A stretch of DNA of 64,000 bases from Paenibacillus sp. P25 (GTDB lineage: Bacteria; Bacillota; Bacilli; Paenibacillales; NBRC-103111), in assembly GCA_024704175.1 (NCBI GenBank), contig CP085629.1, positions 6,014,001 to 6,078,000 on the forward strand. Reading direction: 5' to 3'. Positions 9,082-18,214 of this stretch are shown here, piece after piece. Each line of letters starts with the position of its first letter. Within the stretch, counting starts at the first letter, position 1. The translations under genes were made by a program, and so were the position numbers. The notes under the pieces are model-generated. The model did no database searches, had not been told where the DNA came from, and worked only from the letters and a program-made list of their open reading frames with translations.

Positions 9082-9353
9082 ATGATCTTCGGCGAAGGAC
9101 TGATCGTCGACCTGCTCCTGTTCATTTTCTCCAAACACCGGTACCCCTGATTACCGTTATAGGCGAAGGCAAGTATTTTAATATCGTTCAAGCGTTAAAT
9201 CAGCATAACCTCTCTTACCGAACCAGCAGCAGAACCATGGAGCCTTACGGTACACCCGCAGGAGCAGGCAGTAGCACCCAATACGTCATCTATGTGAAAA
9301 AGCAGGATAAACATCTGGCGGAACATGCGCTGAACGAGGCTTTGAGAAGGTAG
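9082..9353 (+). CDS. Small conserved-looking protein of unknown function, one frame break
   Basis: ATG 9082 follows AGGAGGG by eight bases. It reads MIFGEGLIVDLLLFIFSKHRYP and then meets a stop inside CCCC at about 9150. With one more C the frame continues ITVIGEGKYFNIVQALNQHN to the stop at 9353, giving a 91-residue protein. The second part resembles small 'transfer/recall' domains such as DUF2007-like proteins in its alternation of strands and helices, but I do not recognise a family. A hydrophobic N-terminal stretch (about residues 6-17) could be a membrane anchor. The good SD and rescued frame support a real gene. Confidence 0.5.
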
Positions 9354-9365
9354 GAAACTTATACG

Positions 9366-9402
9366 AAAAACCGACCCTTCCCATTCAAGAGAAAGGTCGG
9401 TC
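9366..9402 (-). terminator. Terminator after the QorB-like gene
   Basis: Arms CCGACC / GGTCGG with TTTTT on the minus strand, 23 bases past the stop of the NmrA-type oxidoreductase. Confidence 0.7.
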
Positions 9403-9424
9403 CCCTCTGGTCTCCATTCCCCAT

Positions 9425-10293
9425 TCAGGAAAGGCTGTTTACAACTTGTCGCAGTGCCTCATCGATGGGCGTCAGCGGCCGGCCGAGCAGCTTCTCGAAA
9501 TCGCCGCTTTCGACCTCCAGGGTCCCTTCCCTGATGCCCTGCTGGATCCCTGCAAGAATCGGGATGACGAAGTCCGGTACGCCGGCATGTTTCATAATGT
9601 CCGCATACGTGGCATCATCAACCTGCTGCACAGGAACTTCCTTGCCAAGCACGCGGCCGAGTGCGGATGCCAGCTCCTCCTGCGTCAGCGACTTGCCGGA
9701 CAATTCATAAATTTTATTCTCATGGCCGTCCCCGTCAGTACGGCGACCGCCGCTTCCGCATATTCCTGCTGCAGGGCCCAGCCTACTTTGCCGGATCCCG
9801 CGGATGTAACCCATGGCGCTCCGGCCAGAACCCCTTGAATGCTCGCGGCCTCGTTCTCCAGGTACCAGTTATTGCGCAGGAAGGCGTAAGGAATGCCGGT
9901 TTGCAGAATGGCCTGTTCCGCGGCTTGGTGCGGCGGAGCCAGGAATAGCTTGCTTTCGGCGGCGTTCGCTGCACTGGTATAGGCAATGAACTTCACCTGG
10001 GCCCGTGCCGCGGCTTCTACCGCGTTCGTATGCTGGCGAATCCGCGTTTCATTGTCCCCGTCCGCCGAAATGATGAGCGACCGGTCGATCCCTGCGAAGG
10101 CCTTGTCCAGCGTTTCCGGATGGTCAAAGTCCCCTTGCCGGACGTCCACTCCCCGGGGGCGAAGGCCCTCTGCTTTCTCCGGACTCCGCACACTGACGGC
10201 GATCTGGCTCGCCGGTACGGTTTTCAGCAGTGTTTCCACCACTTTGGTTCCCAATTTCCCTGTTGCGCCGGTAACTAAAATTGTCATGACCAT
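9425..10293 (-). CDS. NAD(P)H-binding NmrA/QorB-like oxidoreductase, one frame break
   Basis: A Rossmann start TILVTGATGKLGTKVVETLL (GxxGxxG) is followed by SVRSPEKAEGLRPRGVDVRQGDFD, which matches the atypical-SDR branch of YtfG/QorB NAD(P)H:quinone reductases. The frame breaks near 9720 in a GGGG run. With one more G, VLTGDGHENKIYELSGKSLTQEEL follows directly, a canonical continuation. About 290 residues in total, normal for the family. Directly upstream are an Rrf2 gene and a shared-motif operator at 10316, a pairing seen with the redox-sensing Rrf2 regulators YwnA/YtfH-type. The likely role is quinone or electrophile detoxification. Confidence 0.82.
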
Positions 10294-10315
10294 TCCTCCA
10301 TTATCGTTGTAGTCT

Positions 10316-10328
10316 TAATTGTTATAAC
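10316..10328. promoter_or_regulatory. Candidate Rrf2 operator at the qorB-like promoter
   Basis: TAATTGTTATAAC lies 23 bases upstream of the QorB-like start. The inverse-oriented motif GTTGTAACAATTA occurs at 10808-10820 just upstream of the Rrf2 gene, as expected for an autoregulating repressor. Confidence 0.5.
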
Positions 10329-10352
10329 ATAAAAAGTTACAACTTGAATATG

Positions 10353-10378
10353 ATAAAAGCTCCATAAAGAGCTTTTAT
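10353..10378 (-). terminator. Terminator overlapping the end of the Rrf2 gene
   Basis: Perfect arms ATAAAAGCTC / GAGCTTTTAT with a six-base loop. It separates the Rrf2 gene from the QorB-like gene, so the latter needs its own promoter. Confidence 0.7.
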
Positions 10379-10792
10379 TTAATCAAACTTGCCGATCAGT
10401 TGGCTTATCGTCGTCTGGGCCAGCCTGTGCTCCATCGCGGATTGGGCTTCTCTCAACTCGGATTGAAGCACCCTCTCGATATTCCGCCCGACCGTGCAGG
10501 CAATATTCGGCTCGCTCGTGAATGCGAAACAGCTGGTTCTCCTCAGTTGCGTTCACCGCACGGTAAACATCAAGCAGTGTAATCTCCTCGGGAGCCTTGA
10601 GCAGCGAAGCCCCTCCGACCCCCGGACGAACGTCGACTAATCCCGCCTTCTTCAGCATTCCCATAATTCGCCGGATGACCACGGGATTCGTATTGACGCG
10701 CCTGCGATGAAGTCCCCGGTACACTCATTCGGACTGACGGCAATAAGGGTCAAGGTGTGCACAGCCATGGAAAAGCGCACGCTGATTTGCAT
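10379..10792 (-). CDS. Rrf2-family transcriptional regulator (YwnA-like), two frame breaks
   Basis: Restoring one base near 10705 and another near 10512 gives a continuous Rrf2 protein: RFSMAVHTLTLIAV, then VNTNPVVIRRIMGMLKKAG (winged helix), LKAPEEITLLDVYRAV, and a tail ending ISQLIGKFD at 10379. The three-Cys cluster of IscR/NsrR is not present. A Cys remains in NIACTVGRNIE, as in YwnA-type members. Start ATG 10792. It is next to a QorB-like reductase with shared operator motifs, suggesting that it senses reactive electrophiles or quinones. As the sequence stands no single frame covers it. Confidence 0.72.
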
Positions 10793-10807
10793 CGATTTAT
10801 CACCACC

Positions 10808-10820
10808 GTTGTAACAATTA
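10808..10820. promoter_or_regulatory. Candidate Rrf2 autoregulatory site
   Basis: GTTGTAACAATTA, the inverse of the site at 10316-10328 with a single change, 16 bases upstream of the Rrf2 start. Confidence 0.45.
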
Positions 10821-10930
10821 TAGTTACATTAATGGAGAGTGTCAAGACTCTCAATGGTTTAAAGCCAGTGGATGCAGCGAAAAAAAGAAGAAGCGGCATC
10901 CGGTCGCTCCTTCCGTGCTCGTCCCTCATT

Positions 10931-11571
10931 TTATTGTTCCATCCGCATCTGAATAAAACCGCTCACATCCCGATCCGCCTTGCTCTGATTGCATTCATAA
11001 CAGGAGCATACACAGTTGACGGGTGTCGTATGGCCCCCCTTGGACTTCGGCAGGATATGATCGATCGTATCGCCGTAAGCCCCGCAGTAGTAACAGGTGT
11101 TGCGGTCGCGCTCCATAATCATGCGGCGGAAGTCGTCATTGCTGTACAGCCGGCGAATGAGATGAGGGGTCACCACGACCGCCGCATGCTCCTCCACCAA
11201 GAGCCGCGCCAGCTCCCAGTCAATCTCCTGAATCCACCTTTTCCCGTTGTTGCTCTTGCCCTTCATCCGCACCATCCCCTGTTTGTCGGGCCGCAGGGCC
11301 GTTCTCCGCACATCCCTGCGCGGGGGAAGCGCCCATCCTTGTCCAAGCGCACGGTAACGACAGCCGGGCTCGTCTTCGCCGCCTGAACCGCCGCCGGCTT
11401 AACGGTCGCCTTCGTCTTCTTGCGGTCGCAGGAGCGGCAGGTGCCCTTACGCGAGCCGGAACCGGATTTTCTACCCCGTCGCGTAGAGAACTGGCGGTAA
11501 TATTTCAATTGTCCGCATACTGTACAATGTTTATATAAACGGCAGTGAGCCCCGGTTTCAACCGTCGTCAT
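10931..11571 (-). CDS. HNH endonuclease with N-terminal zinc ribbon, one frame break
   Basis: The N-terminal part has a Cys cluster (HCTVCG ... TCRSCDRKK) and a basic Lys/Thr/Ala linker. The C-terminal part is a classic HNH nuclease: CYYCGAYGDTIDHILPKSKGG followed by NCVCSCYECNQSKAD (two CxxC zinc pairs, catalytic His in DHI). The halves are in different frames, broken near 11315 in a CCCCC run; one more C joins FP(P)RRDVRRTALRP. Similar stand-alone HNH proteins are common in Paenibacillus chromosomes. Their role (DNA repair versus mobile defence) is unknown. The start is uncertain: ATG 11571 or 11586, neither with a strong SD. Confidence 0.75.
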
Positions 11572-11853
11572 GATGTCACCACGCATCCCGTCTGCTGATC
11601 TCTTTGCTTTTATTATAACAGGTTGAGGGAAGAAAAACCCGGGCCAAAGCACCCTCCTTTTGTCGACAGACGGGAGCGGGACATGCGGAATTTTGTTGGA
11701 AACATATTCATGGCACCACAGCCAACATGCCGGTATGATAGATTTCCACCCCGGATGGCACCAATTTCATATTCATTTCATTTTTCTCCGGTATGATAAG
11801 ATCCAAGACGTTTCAGCCTGAAGGGAATTTGGAAAAATAAGGGGAGGATCGGC

Positions 11854-12370
11854 ATGACGTATCTTTTGCAAAATCTGCACTTTATTTTCATTCATTTTCC
11901 GATCGCATTGCTCTTGTTCAGCTTCGTATTTGACCTGCTCGCACGGCTCACGAAGAAGCAGGAATGGCATACGGCCGGCTTTCTCAGCCTCCTTATCGGT
12001 ACGCTCGGCGCTGTCGCCTCGGTGATTACCGGGCCCGAAGAGGCGCGGAATCCGTTATTTCCAACCCATGAGCTGTTCGGCAAGCTGACGATGATCTGGT
12101 TTATTCTGCTGTCGCTGGTCCGGCTGCTATTACCGCCTCCGGAAGTCGCAGGATATCGGCGGCAAGCCCGCTTATCTGATCGCAGCCCTGATAGGGATCT
12201 GCCTGTTGACGTACACCGGTCACCTCGGCGGGCAAATGGTACATAGACCCCGACCGGCCGGCGGTGTCCCGGGTCAAGGACCGGCCCGCGGCCCGGGCAG
12301 CGTCACACCCGGCGGCGCCCCGCAGGGAGGAACCGGTACGAATGCGCCGGTCACCCGCAATCCTTCCTAG
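11854..12370 (+). CDS. DUF2231-type four-helix membrane protein, one frame break
   Basis: It begins LLQNLHFIFIHFPIALLLFSFVFDLLARL (HFPIALL is the DUF2231 signature), followed by helices at about 40-62 (FLSLLIGTLGAVASVITG), 76-92 and, after a frame break near 12128, LIAALIGICLLTYTGHLGGQMVH. The HLGGxMV end is also typical of this family. A Gly/Pro-rich tail (GGVPGQGPARGPGS...) of about 40 residues follows, ending at TAG 12370. ATG 11854 has GGGGAGGAT upstream. Function is unknown; membrane location is clear. A strong terminator follows. Confidence 0.7.
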
Positions 12371-12386
12371 ATCGAAGCCCCAACGC

Positions 12387-12421
12387 GGCTGAAGAGGGTT
12401 ACTCCGTCTTCGGCCTTTTTG
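12387..12421 (+). terminator. Terminator after DUF2231 gene
   Basis: Arms GGCTGAAGA / TCTTCGGCC followed by TTTTT, 17 bases after the stop. Confidence 0.75.
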
Positions 12422-12557
12422 TATCCCTGCGTTCATTGGCGATCCGCCGAAACACCAACGCAAATGCCTGATGCGAAGAGTATCGACCCCGTGCAGGCCA
12501 GGGTGTACACTGATCTGGGATTGTGAACTTGGCACAGGATACAAGGAGGAATACGGT

Positions 12558-13225
12558 ATGAACGGTTGGATCAAATCCCCGGCGACGGTGCTTTTCATCG
12601 GGGACAGCGTTACGGATTGCGGCAGAAACCGGGAGGTGAGCGAGGATCTCGGCGGCGGCTACGTTAAATACGCGGCGGATTGGTACGCGACCAAATACCC
12701 GGAGGCCAGGATCACCTTCTACAACCGCGGCATCAGCGGCGACCGGCTGGAGACGTTGACCGAACGTTGGGAGACGGACTGCTTGCGTCTGAAGCCCGAT
12801 TGGATCACCCTCCTGATCGGGGTCAATCATACGGTACACCGGTTCAAAAGGGATCTGCCCACGTCCACGGAGCAGTTCGAGCACCTGTACCGCAATCTCT
12901 TGGAGCAAACGGTTCAAGCATCGGCTGCGCGGCTGATCCTGATGAGCCCGTTTGTGCTTCGCCGGTGGAGCACAGCGAAACGCCAAGCTACGTCCCCATG
13001 AAGGATCGGTGGGCGGAATGGAGAGCGGATTTGGATCCCAAGATCGCAGTTGTGCAAAGGCTGGCCGAGGAATTCCAGGCGGAATTCGTACCGCTGGATG
13101 AACGATTTACCCGCGCGGCGGAGGCCAGGGATCCGCAGTTCTGGCTTCCGGACGGCGTCCATCCCTCCGGTGCGGGACATGCCTTGATCGCCCAGGCTTG
13201 GCTGGAGACCGTGCAGGCGATCTGA
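12558..13225 (+). CDS. SGNH/GDSL-family esterase, one frame break
   Basis: ATG 12558 follows AAGGAGGA. Block I is VLFIGDSVTDCGR (catalytic Ser), block III is LLIGVNHTVHRF (oxyanion Asn kept; the usual Asp after it is His here), and block V is LPDGVHPSGAGHALIA (Asp-x-x-His pair). The frame breaks near 12960, and the second half (PVEHSETPSYVPMKDRWAEW...) continues the same fold. No signal peptide is seen, so it is probably intracellular. It is convergent with the pectate lyase. SGNH enzymes of this subtype deacetylate xylan, rhamnogalacturonan or oligosaccharides, which fits the neighbour, but the substrate is inferred. Confidence 0.83.
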
Positions 13226-13239
13226 GACATAACAACCAC

Positions 13240-13263
13240 AAGGGGCCGGTTCGCCGGCCCCTT
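13240..13263. terminator. Bidirectional terminator between esterase and pectate lyase
   Basis: Perfect hairpin AAGGGGCCGG-TTCG-CCGGCCCCTT placed 14 and 9 bases from the two stop codons. It has a stable tetraloop and T/A-rich flanks on both sides. Confidence 0.8.
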
Positions 13264-13272
13264 CTTCTTCCA

Positions 13273-14697
13273 TCAATAGCTGGTTTTCAGCCAGTTGGTC
13301 TTCGTCCACGTCAGCTTGCCGGCGCCCGATCCGTTGCTGGCCGTCAGGCGTACCTTCAGCGTCGAAGGATCGTCCGCCGAATAGCTGTACGGCAGGTCGC
13401 TGAAGCCGGTCCAGGCAAAGCTGATCACCGGCGCCGGTACCGGGGCGAGCGGGCTTCCGGCGGTGTCGGCCGCCGCCGCGGAAGGATGATCCGTCCAGCG
13501 AATACATCGTGTCCACGGCGCGGATTTTGCCCGTATAGGCCGCGTTCGAAGGATCGGCCTGATTATTGCGGATCGGCGAGGCGACGTCGATGATCTGGGA
13601 TTTTTCTACCAGTACAGCCCCGCCTTCGGTGGATATCGCCCCGTTGCTTGTAATGCCAAAGTGATAGCCTTTTGCAGCAATAGCGCTTTCCATAGCCGTT
13701 GTCAGCCTTTTCTTGGCCCCCCAGGCTCCCGCGCTGTCCATCACAATATTGTACACATGCGCGTTACCGCCTCTTAAGCGGGGCATCCGGTCCTGGATGT
13801 CCTTGTAGTAGTTATGGTGCAGCGTAATGGACAAGTTCGCATTCGTGCTGTCAAACTCGGTGGCCCCTACCAAATGCCCCTTCTTCTGCGCTCCGGCAAT
13901 GGCGATAATGTCGGCCGGGCTGAGCCCGATGGAGCCGCTTCTTAGGAAATTGTACATCGGATACGCCGATTTGTTCGCTTCGAGCGCATTGATCTGCTGC
14001 GTCACCCAGCTGTTCGAGCCGCCGTCATCCCCTTTAAAGGTAGACCAGGAGACCGTTACGCCCGACGTGCCCTTCTTGGAATCGACCAGGCCGTCATAGG
14101 CTTTGTTGAAGGTACAATGGTCGATCCAGACCTTGTTGTCCTCTTCGAGGGTAATGTAATCCCAATCATTCTTGTCGTAATTACCCTTCGTCGCTTCATC
14201 CCATTCCCAAAGTTCGTCGAACTCCAGATTGCGGATAATGACGTTCGAGCTCCGCTTAATGGCGAACGCCGCATGCTTGATTTTAGCCCCATTGGCCGAG
14301 AAAATGGTTAACCCGTTAAAGCTGTCGACCGTAATTTTGCTGACGCCGGTCTTGAGCAGGACAGGATGGGTTAAGGCGCTGTTATGCGCGGCAAAAGGGG
14401 AAACCTGCGCCGCCGCAGGAATCTCGTTCCAGCCCAGATTCAAGTCGTTCATGATCTCTACGACCTTGACGCCCGAGCCTTTCTTCAGAGCCGCATGACC
14501 AGATCGGTCGCGGTATAGACCTTCTTATACTTAGCCGTATCCGTCTCGGAGACGGTGCCGCCCCCGGTATTCCCGGATGCAAAGCCGGTCAGATTATACT
14601 CCGTGTCGGCGGCGCTGACCGTGCCCATAGGAGCAAGCGTGAGCAGCAAGCCGGCGGCCAGGATGAGGCCCGTCAAACGTTTCATGGATCGTTTCAT
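13273..14697 (-). CDS. Secreted pectate lyase, polysaccharide lyase family 1, two frame breaks
   Basis: Translation from ATG 14697 (GGAGGAAG upstream) gives a signal peptide, RLTGLILAAGLLLTLAPMGTVSAA, then a PL1 beta-helix. Visible motifs: NVIIRNLEFDELWEWDE, WIDHCTFNKAYDGLVD (Ca-binding Asp), VTVSWSTFKGDD and HHNYYKDIQDRMPRLRGG with the catalytic Arg. Frame breaks near 14490 and 13470; past the second, SFAWTGFSDLPYSYS... ends SY at 13273. The enzyme cleaves polygalacturonate by beta-elimination outside the cell. A second possible start, ATG 14811, has an even better SD (GGGGAGGTG) but would add 38 non-secretory residues. Confidence 0.88.
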
Positions 14698-15072
14698 TAA
14701 TTCGTCTTCCTCCATTCTTAATTCAGCTTGTTTGAGGCTGAGCCTCTTTTCCGGGATACTAGAATGAGATTTTCCAATCGCCCCTTTCCGTCTGGAATTG
14801 ATTCCCATCATAAATGCACCTCCCCGTTACAGCAATAAGTCGTTCTTAACTTCCGGTAATAAAAGACGGCATGGCCAACGGGGGCGCCGATTCCGACTCT
14901 TTTTTGGTCAAAACAAATCTATTGATGTCAAGATCGGTTTATCCTCCGCGGGTTGTAGGCGCTTTCCAAACCATCGGCCGGGCGGGCCGCTGCAACTTGA
15001 TTATTGTTTTGCTCGTCTGGTTTTGTGGAATGATTTGTAAAACAGCCCATCTTATCTAAAATTATTCGGGAT
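14698..15072. other. Divergent promoter region between pectate lyase and hypothetical gene
   Basis: 375 bases without a certain gene. It includes the possible 38-codon upstream extension of the pectate lyase (14698-14811) and an AT-rich stretch from about 14995. I see no clear paired -35/-10 boxes or operator palindromes. Confidence 0.5.
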
Positions 15073-15705
15073 GTGATGAATATGCTAAAGAAGCTTGGCC
15101 CGACATGCGCTTGGCTCCTTGCCGGTTTTATTGCTTTTTCCATTTGGAATGATGTTGATGATGACGTCAGGCGGGTCTTGTTTGAAAGAAAGCGGGATTG
15201 GCAGGGCGATGATTTTAGCAAGGTGAAGCAAATCTATATTACAACCGAAACGGATCAGGTGCTGCTGACGGAAGACAGCCGGGTCATTGCCGAACTGATG
15301 CGCGATTTGAAGTATAAGCTCGCTACGAACCAATATTGGCTGGTGCGGGCGAAGCATGGCGACTTTATTCCGTACAATAAGGGAGGATGGCGACTGATCT
15401 TCAAAACGGATGAATTCGATAATTTGGCCTTTGTTAAATACTCGCAGCCGGGGGACGTAGTCACCTATCTTACCTTCTATGGCCCGGTTGCGGCTCTGGA
15501 TTCCAGTGAGCTCTTAAAGAAGCTCGCTCATGGAGAAGGGGGTCCTATCCAGCGGGGAGGGTTAGACATCATTAAACCATATCAGCCCGCCAGGATTAAC
15601 GGTCGCGCCCTCCTTGTCCTGCAAGGACAACCCAGGATCAACGGCTGCGCCGTCCTTGTCCTGCAAGGAGCAAGCGCGCTTACCAAGCCCCGTGCGAAGC
15701 TATAA
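15073..15705 (+). CDS. Hypothetical membrane-anchored protein with duplicated repeat at its 3' end
   Basis: A 210-residue intact frame. Residues 8-24 (LGPTCAWLLAGFIAFSIW) form one membrane anchor. The remainder is an outward-facing alpha/beta region with alternating strands (VKQIYITTETDQVLLTED; WRLIFKTDEFDNLAFVKY). I do not recognise the family. The last 45 residues are made from two tandem 42-base copies (15591-15632, 15633-15674), giving RINGRALLVLQGQP and RINGCAVLVLQGAS. The same core occurs at 23406-23431 outside any gene, so this tail is probably repeat DNA captured by the reading frame rather than functional protein. No good SD is seen upstream of the first Met; ATG 15082 is an alternative. 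Confidence 0.55.
   Translation: MMNMLKKLGPTCAWLLAGFIAFSIWNDVDDDVRRVLFERKRDWQGDDFSKVKQIYITTETDQVLLTEDSRVIAELMRDLKYKLATNQYWLVRAKHGDFIPYNKGGWRLIFKTDEFDNLAFVKYSQPGDVVTYLTFYGPVAALDSSELLKKLAHGEGGPIQRGGLDIIKPYQPARINGRALLVLQGQPRINGCAVLVLQGASALTKPRAKL
15591..15674. repeat. Two tandem 42-bp copies of a hairpin-forming repeat
   Basis: Copies at 15591-15632 and 15633-15674 differ at about eight positions. Each contains the hairpin TCCTTG-TCCTG-CAAGGA. A third copy of the 26-base core lies at 23406-23431. Confidence 0.75.
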
Positions 15706-15734
15706 GCCTGCGCAAACTTAGAAAGTCCGGCAAC

Positions 15735-15766
15735 CAAAAAAAGACGCCCGGACGGGCGCCTTTTTC
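15735..15766. terminator. Bidirectional terminator
   Basis: Hairpin arms CGCCCG / CGGGCG flanked by AAAAAAA and TTTTT. It serves the hypothetical gene (plus) and the 62-residue gene (minus). Confidence 0.75.
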
Positions 15767-15778
15767 CAAGGTACAACG

Positions 15779-15967
15779 TTATTCCAGCGGCCTACTTCGC
15801 TCAATGATTTCATCCAGCTCGGTATACTCCTGGTTTGCGGCGGCGAGAATCTCCTGATCGGCCTCGTTTAAGCCTTGAATCGATTCGGCGGCCTGCGCCT
15901 GACGGTTCAACTGCCTTTCCACCTGTCCAATCCCGTGGGCTCCCTGATGGTTTCTGCTCGAAGCCAT
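15779..15967 (-). CDS. Small hydrophilic protein of unknown function
   Basis: 62 residues, strongly charged and predicted helical (IGQVERQLNRQAQAAESIQGLNEADQEILAAANQEYTELDEI), with no membrane segment or Cys. The SD AGAGGAGGT six to seven bases before ATG 15967 is near perfect, and a terminator follows the stop, so it is very probably a real single gene. Its size and Gln/Ala/Glu content recall small spore proteins of Bacillales, but no SASP signature is present. I do not recognise the family. Confidence 0.65.
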   Translation of the reverse strand: MASSRNHQGAHGIGQVERQLNRQAQAAESIQGLNEADQEILAAANQEYTELDEIIERSRPLE

Positions 15968-16048
15968 AGTAGTAACCTCCTCTAGGAATGTCGTTGTACA
16001 CGGTTACTATTCTCCGCAGTCCCGCGGTTTATGCCAGCGCAAACGCAA

Positions 16049-16080
16049 ATCGGGCACCGGCCTCCCGGCCCGTGCCCGAT
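16049..16080 (-). terminator. Terminator after amino-acid permease
   Basis: Perfect arms ATCGGGCAC / GTGCCCGAT immediately beyond the permease stop (16088), with a T-containing tail TTTGCGTTTG on the minus strand. Confidence 0.6.
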
Positions 16081-16087
16081 CCTCCCG

Positions 16088-17522
16088 TTATGCCGTTGTA
16101 TCGTCAAACTTGCATTCTTCCAGCTTCAGCATCCTGGTTTTATGCTTCCATTTATACCCCAGCCACAGCGCCAGGAACAAAGGAATACCTACGTAGGAAG
16201 CGATCAAATACGCCCAGTCCACCTGCCCGTCCTTGAAAGCGCCCATACACTGGCCCACCATGACAATCGCACAGAGCACGCCGGCCAGAATGGGCCCGAA
16301 CGGGAACCACTTGGCCCGGTAAGGCGGTCTCGTTCAGCGATTTCCCCTGGGCGATATAAGCCTTGCGGAACCGGTAGTGGCTAATAGCGATGCCAAGCCA
16401 TGCGATGAAGCCGGACATGCCCGAGGCATTCAGCGACCAGCTGTATACGACCCCTTCCCCGTAAAAGGAGGAGAGAAAAGCGAACAAGCCGAGGGCCGCG
16501 GTGATCAGCAGGGACCACACCGGCACGCCCCAAGGAGTCAGCCGGGCCAGGAAGCGGGGGGCTTTGCCTTCTTTGGCCAGCACCCAGAGCATGCGCGTCG
16601 AGGCGTACATGCCCGAGTTGCCGGCGGACAGGACAGAGGTCAGAATGACCGCATTCATGACCGAAGCCGCGATACTGAGGCCCGCCTTCTCGAACACCAT
16701 CGTGAACGGGCTTTGCATGACGCTGTCGCTGGACAAATTCTCGTGCGTGTACGGAATGATCAAGCCGATCACGGCGATGGCGAACAGATAGAACAGCAGG
16801 ATGCGCCAAAAGACGGAACGGATCGCCCGCGGCACGTTCTCACCCGGTTTCTCACTCTCCCCTGCGGCGACCCCGACAAGCTCCGTCCCCTGAAAGGAGA
16901 AGCCCGCCGCCATAAAGACGCCGAGGGCACCCAGGAAGCCGCCGTGGAACGGGGCGTCCCCTACCGTCAGGTTGCGGAAGCCGACCGCTTCCCCGCCCCA
17001 GATGCCGACGATCATGAGAATCCCTACCGCAATAAAGACAATAACCGTGATGACCTTGATTAGGGCAAACCAGTATTCGCTTTCACCGTAGCCTTTGACG
17101 GACAGCAGATTCAGCCCGGTCATGAGGATCAGGAACAGACCGCTCCACAGCGCCGGCGAGCTGTCAGGGAACCAGAACTTCATGATCAGCGTTGCGGCCG
17201 ACAGCTCGGCGGCAATCGTAATCGCCCAGTTATACCAATAGTTCCAGCCAAGGGCGAAGCCCAGGGACGGATCGACAAAACGCGTCGCATACGTGCTGAA
17301 GGTGCCGGACACCGGCATATACGCCGCCATTTCGCCCAGACTGGTCACAAGAAAATAAACCATGATGCCGATCGTGAGATACGCCAGGAACGCGCCGCCC
17401 GGCCCGGCGGAATGAATAGCGCCGCCGCTGGCCAGGAACAGCCCGGTCCCGATCGAGCCTCCGAGCGAAATCATAGTCATATGACGGGCTTTGAGCCCTC
17501 TTTTCAATTGTTGTTCTGCCAC
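16088..17522 (-). CDS. Amino-acid permease, APC family (LysP/GabP-like), one frame break
   Basis: ATG 17522 opens EQQLKRGLKARHMTMISLGGSIGTGLFLASG, the consensus APC helix 1 motif GGxIGTGLF. Twelve helices follow, including GEMAAYMPVSGTFSTYATRFVDPSLGFALGWNYWYNW, typical of the amino acid transporter (AAT) branch. The frame breaks near 16320 after SLNETA. The remaining LPYRAKWFPFGPILA... and last two helices complete it at 16088, ending in a polar tail. About 478 residues, as expected. It probably imports a cationic or branched amino acid by proton symport. Closest to LysP by the opening sequence, but substrate specificity cannot be read from this. Confidence 0.88.
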
Positions 17523-17610
17523 GAAAGTAACACTCCTATCCTGATGCTTCGACCTGTATGCATCGGAGCCAAAAAACAGTTTATCACTTCTGGGAGATCA
17601 GGAGCAATTC

Positions 17611-18213
17611 TTATTTTAACCAGCCGTTCTTTTCGGCTATGCTGATGGCGTCGATCCGGTTCTTCGCTTCCAGTTTCTGCATCATTTCGGAGATATAGTT
17701 GCGCACCGTGCCGCCGGACAGGAACAGCCGCCTGGCAATCTCCCCGGCCGACAGCCCCTCGGCCACGAGGCGCAGTACCTCCCGCTCCCGCTCGGTCAAA
17801 GGATTCTCCGCCTCCCAGAGGCTGACCGACAGCTCGGGGCTGATGGCCCGTCCTCCGGCCTGTACCTTCCTCAGCGCTGCGCTCAGCTCGTCGATCGGCG
17901 AGTCCTTGAGCAGGAAGCCCGATACGCCCGCTTTCATGGCCCGCTGAAAATACCCTGACCGCGAAAAGGTCGTTAAGATCACCACGCGGCACGGATGCCC
18001 CAGCGTCTTCAGCCGTTCCGCCACGTCCAGACCGGACAAGACCGGCATCTCGATATCCAGGATGCAGAGGTCCGGCTCCCGCTCCACAATCAGCTTAAGC
18101 GCCTGCTCCCCGTTCTCCGCCTGGCCGATCACTTCCATATCCTCCTCCAGATCGAGCAAAGCGCTTAATGCGCCCCGAAGCATGCCCTGATCCTCGGCAA
18201 TGATCACTTTCAT
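17611..18213 (-). CDS. yvfU: NarL/LuxR-type response regulator (YvfU/DesR-like)
   Basis: Intact, 200 residues. Receiver domain with the acidic pair in VIIAEDQ, phospho-acceptor Asp in LCILDIEMP, switch Thr in VVILTTFSR and Lys in GFLLKDSP. The C-terminal LuxR HTH reads PLTEREREVLRLVAEGLSAGEIARRLFLSGGTVRNYISEM. It starts two bases after the kinase stop and closes the four-gene operon ABC ATPase, permease, kinase, regulator. This is the arrangement of B. subtilis yvfRSTU. A likely target is the palindrome ATATGACATTTGTCATAT at 21107-21124 in front of the operon. Confidence 0.88.
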   Translation of the reverse strand: MKVIIAEDQGMLRGALSALLDLEEDMEVIGQAENGEQALKLIVEREPDLCILDIEMPVLSGLDVAERLKTLGHPCRVVILTTFSRSGYFQRAMKAGVSGFLLKDSPIDELSAALRKVQAGGRAISPELSVSLWEAENPLTEREREVLRLVAEGLSAGEIARRLFLSGGTVRNYISEMMQKLEAKNRIDAISIAEKNGWLK

Positions 18214-18214
18214 C

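Noticed and set aside
11700..11830. Repeated CCGGTATGATA as two promoters or a duplicated element before the DUF2231 gene
   Set aside because: The shared word is only eleven bases. No -35 boxes fit both, so I do not call a promoter.
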